Source of the DNA: an uncultured bacterium
Lineage (GTDB): Bacteria > Bacillota_I > Bacilli_A > RF39 > UBA660
Reading direction: 5' to 3'
Assembly (NCBI GenBank): GCA_949284575.1
Contig: CASDWO010000064.1
Coordinates: forward strand, 1 to 36,927
Length of the DNA stretch: 36,927 nt
Below are positions 29,560-36,927 of the stretch, in pieces. The translations under genes were made by a program, and so were the position numbers. The notes beneath the pieces are model-generated. The model made no database searches. It was not told the origin of the DNA and saw only the letters and a list, made by a program, of their open reading frames with translations. The stretch's first letter is position 1; each line of letters opens with the position of its first letter.

Positions 29560-32367
29560 GTGGATAAAATAATAGTTAAAGGGGCTAGAGAAAATAATTT
29601 AAAGAATGTTTCAATAGAACTACCTAAGAATAAATTAATTGTAATGACAGGGGTTAGTGGTAGTGGTAAATCATCACTTGCTTTTGATACAATATATGCA
29701 GAAGGGCAAAGAAGATATGTAGAGAGTTTATCTGCTTATGCTAGACAGTTTTTAGGAGGAACTGAGAAACCTGATGTAGACTCTATAGAAGGACTAAGTC
29801 CAGCGATTAGTATTGATCAAAAGACTACTAGTAAGAATCCTCGTAGTACTGTTGGTACTGTTACAGAAATATATGATTATCTACGTCTTTTATTTGCTAG
29901 AGTTGGGGTTCCATATTGTCCTAATCATAATATTCCTATAACTAGTCAAAGTATTGAAGAGATGACTAATAAAATATTAGAGCATGAGGAAGGAACAAGA
30001 CTTGTTATTATGGCTCCTGTTGTTCATGGAGAGAAAGGTACTCATAAAGATTTACTAGATGATTTAAGGAAACAAGGATTTGTTAGAGTTAGAGTAAATG
30101 GAGAGATGCATGATTTAACAGAAGAGATTACTTTAGAAAAGAATAAAAAGTCTAATATTGAAGTAATTGTAGATAGAATTGTTTTAAAAGATGATATTAG
30201 AAGTAGACTTTTTGAATCTTTGGAAGTTGCAACAAAACTCAGTAAGGGTAAAGTAGTAGTTGATTTTCTTGGAAGTGGAGAAGTTGTTTATTCAGAAGAC
30301 TTTGCATGTCCTTATTGTGACTTTTCATTGCCTGAACTTGAACCTCGTCTATTTAGCTTTAATGCACCTTATGGAGCATGTCCTGAGTGTAAAGGGCTTG
30401 GTATAAAGTTAAAAATAGATCCTGATTTAGTTATTCCTGATAAGAATAAATCTTTAAAAGATGGAGCGATTGTTACTCTTGGTGATGATACTGATAATAT
30501 CTATTTTAAGAAATTAGAGTGTATGTGTAAACATTATAAGATAAGTCTTACTAAACCATTTAAAAAGCTTACGGAAAGAGAGAAAGAGTTAATTTTATAT
30601 GGTAGTGATGAATTAATTCATTTTAACTTTAAATCTAAAAGTGGTAATGTTACTAATCAAACTGATTATTATGAAGGAATTATTAATAATCTTGAGCGTC
30701 GTTATATGGAAACATCTAGTAGTTGGATTAGAGAATGGTTAGAGAAGTTTATGATAGAGACTACTTGTGAAGTATGTAATGGGGCAAGACTTGCAGATAA
30801 TGTTTTATCTGTTAAAGTAGGAGATAAAAATATTTATGAAGTAACCCTAATGAGTATAAAAGAACTTCTTACTTTCTTTGATAAATTAAAGCTTAGTGAA
30901 GAAAAGATGCAGATTGCAGACCTTATCTTAAAAGAAATTAAATCTCGTTTATCTTTCTTAAAGAATGTTGGTCTTGAATATTTAACACTTGCAAGAAGTG
31001 CAGGTACATTAAGTGGTGGAGAATCACAACGTATTAGACTTGCTACGCAAATTGGGTCTCGTTTAACTGGTGTTTTATATGTATTAGATGAACCTAGCAT
31101 TGGACTTCATCAAAGAGATAATGATAGACTTATTAATTCATTACTTGAAATGAGAGATTTGGGTAATACTTTAATAGTTGTAGAACATGATACTGATACT
31201 ATGCTTGCTGCTGACTATTTAGTTGATGTTGGTCCTGAAGCAGGAGATAGAGGTGGAAAAATAGTTGCAGCTGGTACACCTAGTGAGGTAATGGCAAATG
31301 ATAATAGTGTTACTGGGCGGTATTTAAGTGGAAAAGAATGTATTGAAATACCAAAAACTAGAAGAAAAGGTATTGGTAAATATATAACTATTAAAGGAGC
31401 AGAAGAGAACAATTTAAAAAATATCGATGTTAAAATTCCTCTTGGAACATTTACTTGTGTTACTGGTGTTAGTGGTAGTGGTAAGAGTAGTTTAATTAAT
31501 GAAATACTTGTTAAGGCTGCATCTAATACTTTATATAAATCTAAAGTTAAACCTGGTAAACATAAGAAGATACTTGGCCTTGAAAATATTGATAAACTTG
31601 TAGATATATCACAGTCACCTATTGGGAGAACTCCAAGAAGTAATCCTGCTACTTATACAGGAGTATTTGATGATATTAGAGAGTTGTTTACTAATACTAA
31701 AGAAGCGAAAATGTATGGATTTGAAAAAAATAGATTTTCTTTCAATGTAAAAGGTGGACGTTGTGAAGCATGTCATGGTGATGGTGTTAAGAAAATAGAA
31801 ATGCATTTCTTACCTGATGTTTATGTTCCTTGTGAAGTTTGTCATGGTACAAGGTATAATAGAGAGACTTTAAACATTTATTATAAAGAGAAGAACATTG
31901 CTGATGTTTTAGATATGCGAGTTAGTGAAGCGCTAGAGTTCTTTAGTAATGTTCCTAAAATAAAAAATAAACTTCAAGTATTAGAAGATGTAGGACTTGG
32001 TTATATTAAACTAGGTCAAAGTGCACCAACACTTTCTGGAGGAGAAGCTGAACGCGTTAAACTTGCTAAAGAGTTACAAAAGAAAGCGACTGGTAAGACC
32101 TTATTTGTTTTAGATGAACCAACTACAGGACTTCATTCTGCTGATATTAAGAAGCTACTTGCAATTTTACAGAAAATAGTCGATAATAAAGATACAGTGC
32201 TTGTTATAGAGCATAATCTAGATGTTATAAAATGTGCTGATTACATCATTGATTTAGGTCCTGAAGGAGGAGATGGTGGTGGTAGTATAGTTACTACTGG
32301 TACTCCAGAAGAAGTAAGTAAAGTTAAAGAATCTTATACAGGACAGTTCTTAAAGAAAATGTTATAA
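29560..32367 (+). CDS. uvrA: UvrABC system DNA-damage sensor UvrA
   Basis: A 935-residue ABC-type repair ATPase that loads UvrB at lesions. First Walker [10 protein letters not shown] (31-39), [19 protein letters not shown] zinc region, ABC signature [13 protein letters not shown] and [15 protein letters not shown]. Second half: [12 protein letters not shown] (about 637), the zinc finger CEACHGDG...[23 protein letters not shown] and [12 protein letters not shown] 29560 is preferred: AAGGAAG lies 8 nt upstream, and GTG 29551 overlaps it. No uvrB neighbour. It is SOS-controlled, judging by the LexA box upstream. Confidence 0.97.
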   Translation: MDKIIVKGARENNLKNVSIELPKNKLIVMTGVSGSGKSSLAFDTIYAEGQRRYVESLSAYARQFLGGTEKPDVDSIEGLSPAISIDQKTTSKNPRSTVGTVTEIYDYLRLLFARVGVPYCPNHNIPITSQSIEEMTNKILEHEEGTRLVIMAPVVHGEKGTHKDLLDDLRKQGFVRVRVNGEMHDLTEEITLEKNKKSNIEVIVDRIVLKDDIRSRLFESLEVATKLSKGKVVVDFLGSGEVVYSEDFACPYCDFSLPELEPRLFSFNAPYGACPECKGLGIKLKIDPDLVIPDKNKSLKDGAIVTLGDDTDNIYFKKLECMCKHYKISLTKPFKKLTEREKELILYGSDELIHFNFKSKSGNVTNQTDYYEGIINNLERRYMETSSSWIREWLEKFMIETTCEVCNGARLADNVLSVKVGDKNIYEVTLMSIKELLTFFDKLKLSEEKMQIADLILKEIKSRLSFLKNVGLEYLTLARSAGTLSGGESQRIRLATQIGSRLTGVLYVLDEPSIGLHQRDNDRLINSLLEMRDLGNTLIVVEHDTDTMLAADYLVDVGPEAGDRGGKIVAAGTPSEVMANDNSVTGRYLSGKECIEIPKTRRKGIGKYITIKGAEENNLKNIDVKIPLGTFTCVTGVSGSGKSSLINEILVKAASNTLYKSKVKPGKHKKILGLENIDKLVDISQSPIGRTPRSNPATYTGVFDDIRELFTNTKEAKMYGFEKNRFSFNVKGGRCEACHGDGVKKIEMHFLPDVYVPCEVCHGTRYNRETLNIYYKEKNIADVLDMRVSEALEFFSNVPKIKNKLQVLEDVGLGYIKLGQSAPTLSGGEAERVKLAKELQKKATGKTLFVLDEPTTGLHSADIKKLLAILQKIVDNKDTVLVIEHNLDVIKCADYIIDLGPEGGDGGGSIVTTGTPEEVSKVKESYTGQFLKKML

Positions 32368-32383
32368 ATTTTAGGAGGAGACT

Positions 32384-32812
32384 ATGAAGATAATTGTAAA
32401 GACAAAAGAAAAAATCAGATTAAATAGATTTTTAGAATGGCTTTTGTATTTTGCTAGTTATTCATTAGTCTTCTTTTTAGTTTCTCGTTTTTTTGAAACA
32501 TTTTATATTGATCCATCGCATCCTCTTCTTTTTTCAATACTTGCATCATTTATCATTTATATTTTAAATCAAACAATTAAGCCTTTACTTGTTAGATTTA
32601 CAATACCAGTAACTGCTCTATCTCTTGGACTTTTTTATCCATTTATAAACTTATTTATTTTAAAACTTGCAGATTGGATACTTGGTAAGTACTTTAATCT
32701 AATGGACTTTTGGGTGGCTCTTGCTATATCTATATTAATTTCCGTAGTTAATTTTTTAATAGAAGAATTTGTTATTAAACCTATCATTAGAAAGGTAAAA
32801 CATCATGGATAG
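32384..32812 (+). CDS. YvlD-type four-helix membrane protein
   Basis: A 142-residue membrane protein with about four segments (roughly 18-38, 46-66, 76-98 and 106-126). The ILASFIIYILNQTIKPLLVRF and LSLGLFYPFINLFILKLADW segments match the pattern of YvlD-type proteins (often misnamed phage holin or mycobacterial 4TM). In B. subtilis, yvlD is near uvrA and lgt. An AGGAGG precedes the ATG. It overlaps lgt by 8 nt. The biochemical role is unknown; some relatives take part in antimicrobial-peptide or LiaRS-type envelope stress. Confidence 0.78.
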   Translation: MKIIVKTKEKIRLNRFLEWLLYFASYSLVFFLVSRFFETFYIDPSHPLLFSILASFIIYILNQTIKPLLVRFTIPVTALSLGLFYPFINLFILKLADWILGKYFNLMDFWVALAISILISVVNFLIEEFVIKPIIRKVKHHG

Positions 32813-33599
32813 AGTGCTTTTAGATTTAGGTTTTATAAAAATATATTATTATTCTATCTTTATTCTTTTAGGGGTAATAGTAGGTGGGGTTTGTGTTTAT
32901 TTAGAGCAAAAAAAAAATAGGGTTGATAAAGATGAACTCTTTGATATGTTTTTTTATACAATTATCTTTGCTTTTTTAGGAGCGAGACTTTATTATGTTT
33001 TATTTAATTTATCATATTACTTGTCTAATCCTATAGAAATATTTTATATATGGCATGGGGGACTTGCTATTCATGGGGGAATACTTGGAGGAATTTTATA
33101 TCTTTGGTATTATAGTAAGAAACATAAATTAAATCTTTTAAAACTTTTGGATATACTAGTAGTTGGTCTTATTATTGGACAAGCGATAGGTAGATGGGGT
33201 AATTTCTTTAATAGTGAAGCGTATGGATATGTTACATCTTATGGTTATTTAAAGAGTTTATATGTACCGGAATTTATTATTAGAGGAATGTATATTAGTG
33301 GAGATTACTATATGCCAACATTTTTCTTTGAGTCTGTTTGGAATGTAATTGGCTTTATAATACTTTTATTAATTAGAAAGTTTTATAAGAATCTTAAAAC
33401 TGGACAACTTATGGGAATTTATATGATGTGGTATTCTTTTATTAGGTTTATAATAGAAGGTATGAGACTTGATAGTTTAATGTTAGGTCCTATTAGAGTG
33501 GCTCAACTTGTATCAGTAGTCTTGTTTGTTGTTGGTATTTACTTTGTCTTTGTGAGAAGAAAAAATGTATTGTATAGAGAGGATGTGCTTTATGAATAA
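32805..33599 (+). CDS. lgt: Prolipoprotein diacylglyceryl transferase Lgt
   Basis: A 264-residue membrane enzyme that attaches diacylglycerol to the lipobox Cys of prelipoproteins. About seven membrane segments, the IWHGGLAIHGGILGGI motif (with the catalytic-site His) and the Lgt signature GQAIGRWGNFFNSEAYG are visible, followed by PTFFFESVWN and IEGMRLDSLMLGPIRVAQ. It overlaps the YvlD-type gene by 8 nt and trxB by 8 nt, forming a tight uvrA-yvlD-lgt-trxB-yvcK-whiA run. The hprK gene usually before lgt is absent. Confidence 0.95.
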   Translation: MDRVLLDLGFIKIYYYSIFILLGVIVGGVCVYLEQKKNRVDKDELFDMFFYTIIFAFLGARLYYVLFNLSYYLSNPIEIFYIWHGGLAIHGGILGGILYLWYYSKKHKLNLLKLLDILVVGLIIGQAIGRWGNFFNSEAYGYVTSYGYLKSLYVPEFIIRGMYISGDYYMPTFFFESVWNVIGFIILLLIRKFYKNLKTGQLMGIYMMWYSFIRFIIEGMRLDSLMLGPIRVAQLVSVVLFVVGIYFVFVRRKNVLYREDVLYE

Positions 33600-34470
33600 T
33601 AAATATAAAGTAGTAATTGTAGGTTGTGGTGTTGCAGGGATGACTGCAGCCTTATATTTAAATAGAGCAGGTATTGATTGTATTATTTTAGAAAAGTCTA
33701 TGCCTGGAGGACAGATAGTTGATAATGGTAATATTATGAACTTTCCCTCATATGAGTCTATTAGTGGAAGTGATTTAGCAATAAAAATGTTAAAACAAAT
33801 TACTGATTTAGGTGTTTTAGTTAAATATGAAGAAGTTACTGAGATAAAAGTAGATAAAGAAAAAAAGGTTATTACTAAAAATGGTGAGTATAATTGTGAC
33901 TATGTTATAATTGCTACTGGCCGTAAACCTAAATTACTTGGTGTTAAAGGTGAAAATGAACTTAGAACTAAAGGAATAAGTTACTGTGCTGTTTGTGATG
34001 GAGCTTTATATAAAAATAAAGATGTTGTAGTAGTGGGGGCAAGTGATGCAGCTTTTGAAGGAGCAATATATTTAAGTAAGTTAGCATCAACTGTTACTGT
34101 TTTATATCGTAACGAGTTTAGAGCGAAAGCTTATTTACAAGATATGATTAAAACTATAGATAATATATCTTTTGTAAAAGGAGAAGTAGAAGAATTTTTA
34201 AAAAATGAGAGAATTGTCATTAAAACCAAAGATAATAATAAAATAATTACTGATGGAGTCTTCATTTATATTGGACAGATTCCTAATGCTAGTTTTGTTT
34301 CTTCTCTTGGAATTTTAGATGATAAAGGTTATATTAGAACAGATAATAATTTAATGACATCTATAGATGGAATTTATGCTGTTGGGGATGCTTTAAATAA
34401 GTATGATTATCAAATAGTTATTGCCATGGGAGAAGCAGCTCGAGTAGCTTTAGAAATTTCAAGGAGATGA
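33592..34470 (+). CDS. trxB: Thioredoxin reductase-like flavoprotein, NADPH motifs degenerate
   Basis: A 292-residue FAD protein of the low-Mr thioredoxin reductase family. FAD site VVIVGCGVAGMTAALYL, PGGQI, the redox pair CAVC (132-135) and the second FAD motif YAVGDALNK are present. The NADPH site is altered: GASDAAF (149-155) in place of GGGDSA-type, and YRNEFRA (172-178) in place of HRRxxxR. It may therefore use another donor, as ferredoxin-dependent clostridial enzymes do. ATG 33592 follows GAGAGGATG and overlaps the lgt stop. Confidence 0.85.
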   Translation: MNNKYKVVIVGCGVAGMTAALYLNRAGIDCIILEKSMPGGQIVDNGNIMNFPSYESISGSDLAIKMLKQITDLGVLVKYEEVTEIKVDKEKKVITKNGEYNCDYVIIATGRKPKLLGVKGENELRTKGISYCAVCDGALYKNKDVVVVGASDAAFEGAIYLSKLASTVTVLYRNEFRAKAYLQDMIKTIDNISFVKGEVEEFLKNERIVIKTKDNNKIITDGVFIYIGQIPNASFVSSLGILDDKGYIRTDNNLMTSIDGIYAVGDALNKYDYQIVIAMGEAARVALEISRR

Positions 34471-34473
34471 ATA

Positions 34474-35430
34474 TTGGTGAATAATAAAAAAGTAGTTGTT
34501 TTTGGTGGAGGAACAGGTCTTTCCTATTTACTTAAGGGACTTAAAGAATTTCCAATAGACATTACAGCAGTTATTACAGTATCTGATGATGGGAGAAGTA
34601 CTGGTAAATTAAGAGAAGAATTTCATGTCCCTGCAGTTGGAGATATTAGAAAAGTACTTACTAGTTTATCTTCTACTAGTGATGATATTAAAGAAATGCT
34701 TGAATATCGATTTAAGACAACTAGTGATTTAGATGGTCATGCTTTGGGAAATTTAATGTTAATTTCTCTTTTAGATATTACAGGTAGCCTAAAAGAAACG
34801 ATTAATTCTTTATGTGTGCTTTTAGATATAAAAAATAAAGTTTTACCATTAACAGAAGATGCTAATGTAACTCTTATGGCACAAACTTTTGATGGAGAGA
34901 TAATAGAAGGACAGGTAGCAATTTCTACTAGTGAAAAGAAGATTAAAAAGCTTTTTTATAAAGAAGAACCAAAAGTATTAAATGAAGTTAAGAGTGCTCT
35001 AAAAGAAGCAGATTTAATTATTTTTAGTATGGGAAGTCTTTATACTAGTATACTTCCTCATCTTATCTCTAAAGATATAGTAAAAACTTTAGATAAAGTA
35101 AAGAGTCCTATTATGTATTTATGTAATATAGTAACACAACCTTTTGAAACTGATGATTTTACTGTAAGTGATCATGTTAATCTTTTAAATAGTTATTTAG
35201 GTAAACATAAAATTGATGTTGTTATTGCCTCAAACTCGAAAATTAGTGAAGAGATGGCTATGAAGTATGCTACTGAAGAGAGAAAAGATCCTGTTAAAAT
35301 AGATTATCCTGTGTTAGCAAAATTAGATTTAGAATTTATTGAAGCAGATCTTTTAACTATTGCAGATAATACTTTGAAACACCATAGTGGGAAACTTAGT
35401 GCTTTGATTTTCTCTTATTTAATGAAATGA
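34474..35430 (+). CDS. yvcK: YvcK-family gluconeogenesis factor / UDP-sugar-binding protein
   Basis: A 318-residue YvcK/CofD-like protein: VVVFGGGTGLSYLLKGLK, VITVSDDGRSTGKLREEF, PAVGDIRKVLTSLS, LDGHALGNLMLISL, and LIIFSMGSLYTSILPHL. In B. subtilis and Listeria it binds UDP-sugars and affects cell-wall precursor supply during growth on gluconeogenic carbon. The start could be TTG 34474 or GTG 34477 (AAGGAG is 7 or 10 nt upstream). The usual upstream partner rapZ (yvcJ) is absent; whiA follows as normal. Confidence 0.94.
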   Translation: MVNNKKVVVFGGGTGLSYLLKGLKEFPIDITAVITVSDDGRSTGKLREEFHVPAVGDIRKVLTSLSSTSDDIKEMLEYRFKTTSDLDGHALGNLMLISLLDITGSLKETINSLCVLLDIKNKVLPLTEDANVTLMAQTFDGEIIEGQVAISTSEKKIKKLFYKEEPKVLNEVKSALKEADLIIFSMGSLYTSILPHLISKDIVKTLDKVKSPIMYLCNIVTQPFETDDFTVSDHVNLLNSYLGKHKIDVVIASNSKISEEMAMKYATEERKDPVKIDYPVLAKLDLEFIEADLLTIADNTLKHHSGKLSALIFSYLMK

Positions 35431-35440
35431 GGTGATATAA

Positions 35441-36352
35441 ATGTTATCTTTTACTGCTAAAGTAAAAAACGAAATAACAGAATTAAAATTATCGGAACCT
35501 GCTAAAGTAGCATTAATTTCTGGTTTTTTTAGAAATAATTATCAAATATTAAAAGATTCTATTACAATTAGTAGTGAGAATCCTGTTATTATTTCCTATT
35601 TAAAAGAGCTTCTTGATAGTTATGAAGAAATAACTTATAAAGAGATGCTTATTGATAATAATAATTTTAGTAAAAATAAATTAATGGCTTTAATAATTAT
35701 TAATGGAACGGATTTTATAAAAGAAACATTTTGTCTTGATGATGATACTGTTCCTGATTATTTAGTAGGGCTTGATGATGAAATTAGAGGGTATTTACGA
35801 GGTGTTTTTCTAAGTAGTGGTAGTGTTAATGATCCAAAAACTAGTAGATATCATTTGGAACTTTTAATTAATAGTCCTAGTGAGGCAGTTTTTATTCAAA
35901 AATTATTAAATAATTATAATCTTAATGTTAAATTATTAAATAGAGATAAAGGGTTTATGTTATATATTAAAGAAGCCGATAAGATAAGCGATTTTTTAAA
36001 AATAATAGGTACTACGAAAGCTGTTTTGTATTATGAAGAAATAAGAGTTTATCGAGATAAAAAAAATAGGACTAATCGTCTTAATAATTGTGAACAAGCT
36101 AATACGGATAGAGTTGTTAAAACTGCTTTCGAACAGTTAGAATATATAAAAGTTTTAGAAGATAATTTAGCAGTACAATTATTAGATGAAAAGACAAAAG
36201 AAGCTTTAGAATATCGTAAGAAATATCAAGAGGCATCTTTAAAAGAGCTTAGTGAGATCATTAGTTTAGAGACTGGAAAAAAGATAACGAAATCAGGCTT
36301 AAATCATCGTTTTAGAAAAATAAAAGAATTAGCTTTGAAATTTTTAAATTAA
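35441..36352 (+). CDS. whiA: WhiA family DNA-binding regulator
   Basis: A 303-residue WhiA. The N-terminal homing-endonuclease-like part (SFTAKVKNEI, LRGVFLSSGSVNDP, YHLELLINSP) is followed by NRLNNCEQANTDRVV and a C-terminal HTH (LKELSEIISLETGKKITKSGLNHRFRKIKELA). WhiA binds DNA; in B. subtilis it affects cell division and chromosome segregation, in Streptomyces sporulation. AGGTGAT precedes the ATG. Its last 9 bases overlap the end of a minus-strand gene (convergent). Confidence 0.95.
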   Translation: MLSFTAKVKNEITELKLSEPAKVALISGFFRNNYQILKDSITISSENPVIISYLKELLDSYEEITYKEMLIDNNNFSKNKLMALIIINGTDFIKETFCLDDDTVPDYLVGLDDEIRGYLRGVFLSSGSVNDPKTSRYHLELLINSPSEAVFIQKLLNNYNLNVKLLNRDKGFMLYIKEADKISDFLKIIGTTKAVLYYEEIRVYRDKKNRTNRLNNCEQANTDRVVKTAFEQLEYIKVLEDNLAVQLLDEKTKEALEYRKKYQEASLKELSEIISLETGKKITKSGLNHRFRKIKELALKFLN

Positions 36353-36802
36353 AACTAAATCTTTATTATCGCTTCTACCTACTATATAATCAAAAGAAAC
36401 ATTATAAAAATTTACAATATAAAGTAATTTATAAGTAGTAGGTATTCTTACTCCTGTTTCAAAACTAGAGTAAGTAGTTTGATAAAAACCAATTTTGTCA
36501 CTTAACTTATTTTGAGTTAAGTGATTTTCTTTTCTTAGAGATAGTAATCTTTTACAGATTAGTTTATAATCTATTTTTAGATTTTGAGATTGTTCAATCT
36601 TATTAGATAATCCTAGTAAATAATCTAAATTGACATTATAAAAATTAGCAAGTTGATTTATTTTTTCTAAAGGTATATCATTAGATCCTTTTTCCCATTT
36701 AGAATAAGTATTTTCTTTGACGTTTAAAACTTTTGCTATATCTTTTTGTTTTAAATTATTTTCATGGCGTAATATTGCCATTCTATTTCCTAATTCTATC
36801 AA
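36344..36802 (-). CDS. Double-HTH XRE-family regulator
   Basis: A 152-residue protein with two XRE-type helix-turn-helix domains in tandem: LKQKDIAKVLNVKENTYSKWE (residues about 17-37, split here) followed by NVNLDYLLGLS, then LTQNKLSDKIGFYQTTYSSFE and NVSFDYIVGRS. The matching VxxDYxxGxS ends show a duplicated unit. It is the only minus-strand gene in the window. The TTG at 36802 is chosen because GGTGAT lies 4 nt upstream, as for other local genes; TTG 36814 or ATG 36781 are alternatives. Target and ligand are unknown. Confidence 0.72.
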   Translation of the reverse strand: MIELGNRMAILRHENNLKQKDIAKVLNVKENTYSKWEKGSNDIPLEKINQLANFYNVNLDYLLGLSNKIEQSQNLKIDYKLICKRLLSLRKENHLTQNKLSDKIGFYQTTYSSFETGVRIPTTYKLLYIVNFYNVSFDYIVGRSDNKDLVLI

Positions 36803-36927
36803 TTTAATCACCAAATTTATTGTAATTAGGAAAGTTTAATATTTGTTTATAATGGATTCTATGCGTTAAAAACACAAAACTATTAATTTTTAAATAGTAC
36901 ATATATTATTTTTTTTAAAATTAAATA

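Noticed and set aside
32384-32812. Phage holin
   Set aside because: Some databases label YvlD-type proteins so; there is no phage context, and size and neighbourhood fit YvlD.
1-36927. tRNA, rRNA or CRISPR array
   Set aside because: No cloverleaf-like clusters, no conserved rRNA stretches, no regularly spaced repeats with unique spacers were seen.

Overview
The window is very A+T-rich DNA from a low-GC Gram-positive bacterium (Bacilli / Erysipelotrichia-like, possibly an uncultured gut lineage). TGG encodes Trp and TGA ends many genes, so the standard bacterial code applies and this is not a code-4 mycoplasma. Nearly every gene is on the + strand, in short-spaced or overlapping operons. The order is a condensed version of the Bacillus subtilis origin-proximal yab/yac region: tatD, yabE-like, rsmA(ksgA), yabG, veg, spoVG, yabP, yabQ, divIC, tilS, ftsH, dusB, lysS, clpC, cysS, mrnC, rlmB, sigH. 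Many B. subtilis members are absent (rnmV, ispE, purR, glmU, mfd, spoIIE, hprT, ctsR, mcsAB, disA and others). Retention of yabG, yabP, yabQ, spoVG and a SigH-like factor suggests a spore-former or a recent descendant of one.

Region by region: 1-300 is the right end of an IS200/IS605-type element, with the TnpB C-terminus and a probable omega-RNA/right end. 349-1730 holds tatD and a 3D-domain protein. 1826-6399 is an inserted extracellular-fibre locus: three SipW-dependent TasA/camelysin-like proteins, an ER-type signal peptidase, and three small membrane or exported proteins. 6437-9666 holds rRNA dimethylation, sporulation and division genes. 9691-17689 holds tilS, ftsH (with an extra C-terminal Rho_N/SAP-like module), mscL, an unknown gene, a highly structured 236-bp element encoding a 30-residue hydrophobic peptide, dusB, an RDD protein and lysS. 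17709-24759 is the accessory part: a kinase-like protein, a class I glutamine amidotransferase-like hydrolase, a YfcC-type transporter, clpC, a decayed ATPase pseudogene and an unknown gene. 24858-29303 holds cysS, a YugP-type metalloprotease, mrnC, rlmB, a SigH-like factor and a tail-anchored pseudokinase-like protein. 29362-36352 holds uvrA behind a LexA-box promoter and an attenuator-like leader, then a YvlD-type membrane protein, lgt, a trxB-like reductase, yvcK and whiA. A minus-strand double-HTH regulator closes the window.

The two best candidates for something undescribed are the 14239-14474 structured RNA/peptide element, which resembles a type I toxin mRNA or a peptide-encoding MITE, and the TasA-type fibre locus with its unrecognised accessory proteins. 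No tRNA, rRNA, CRISPR array or complete insertion sequence was seen. All family calls were made by eye from motifs and gene order; no database search was run.
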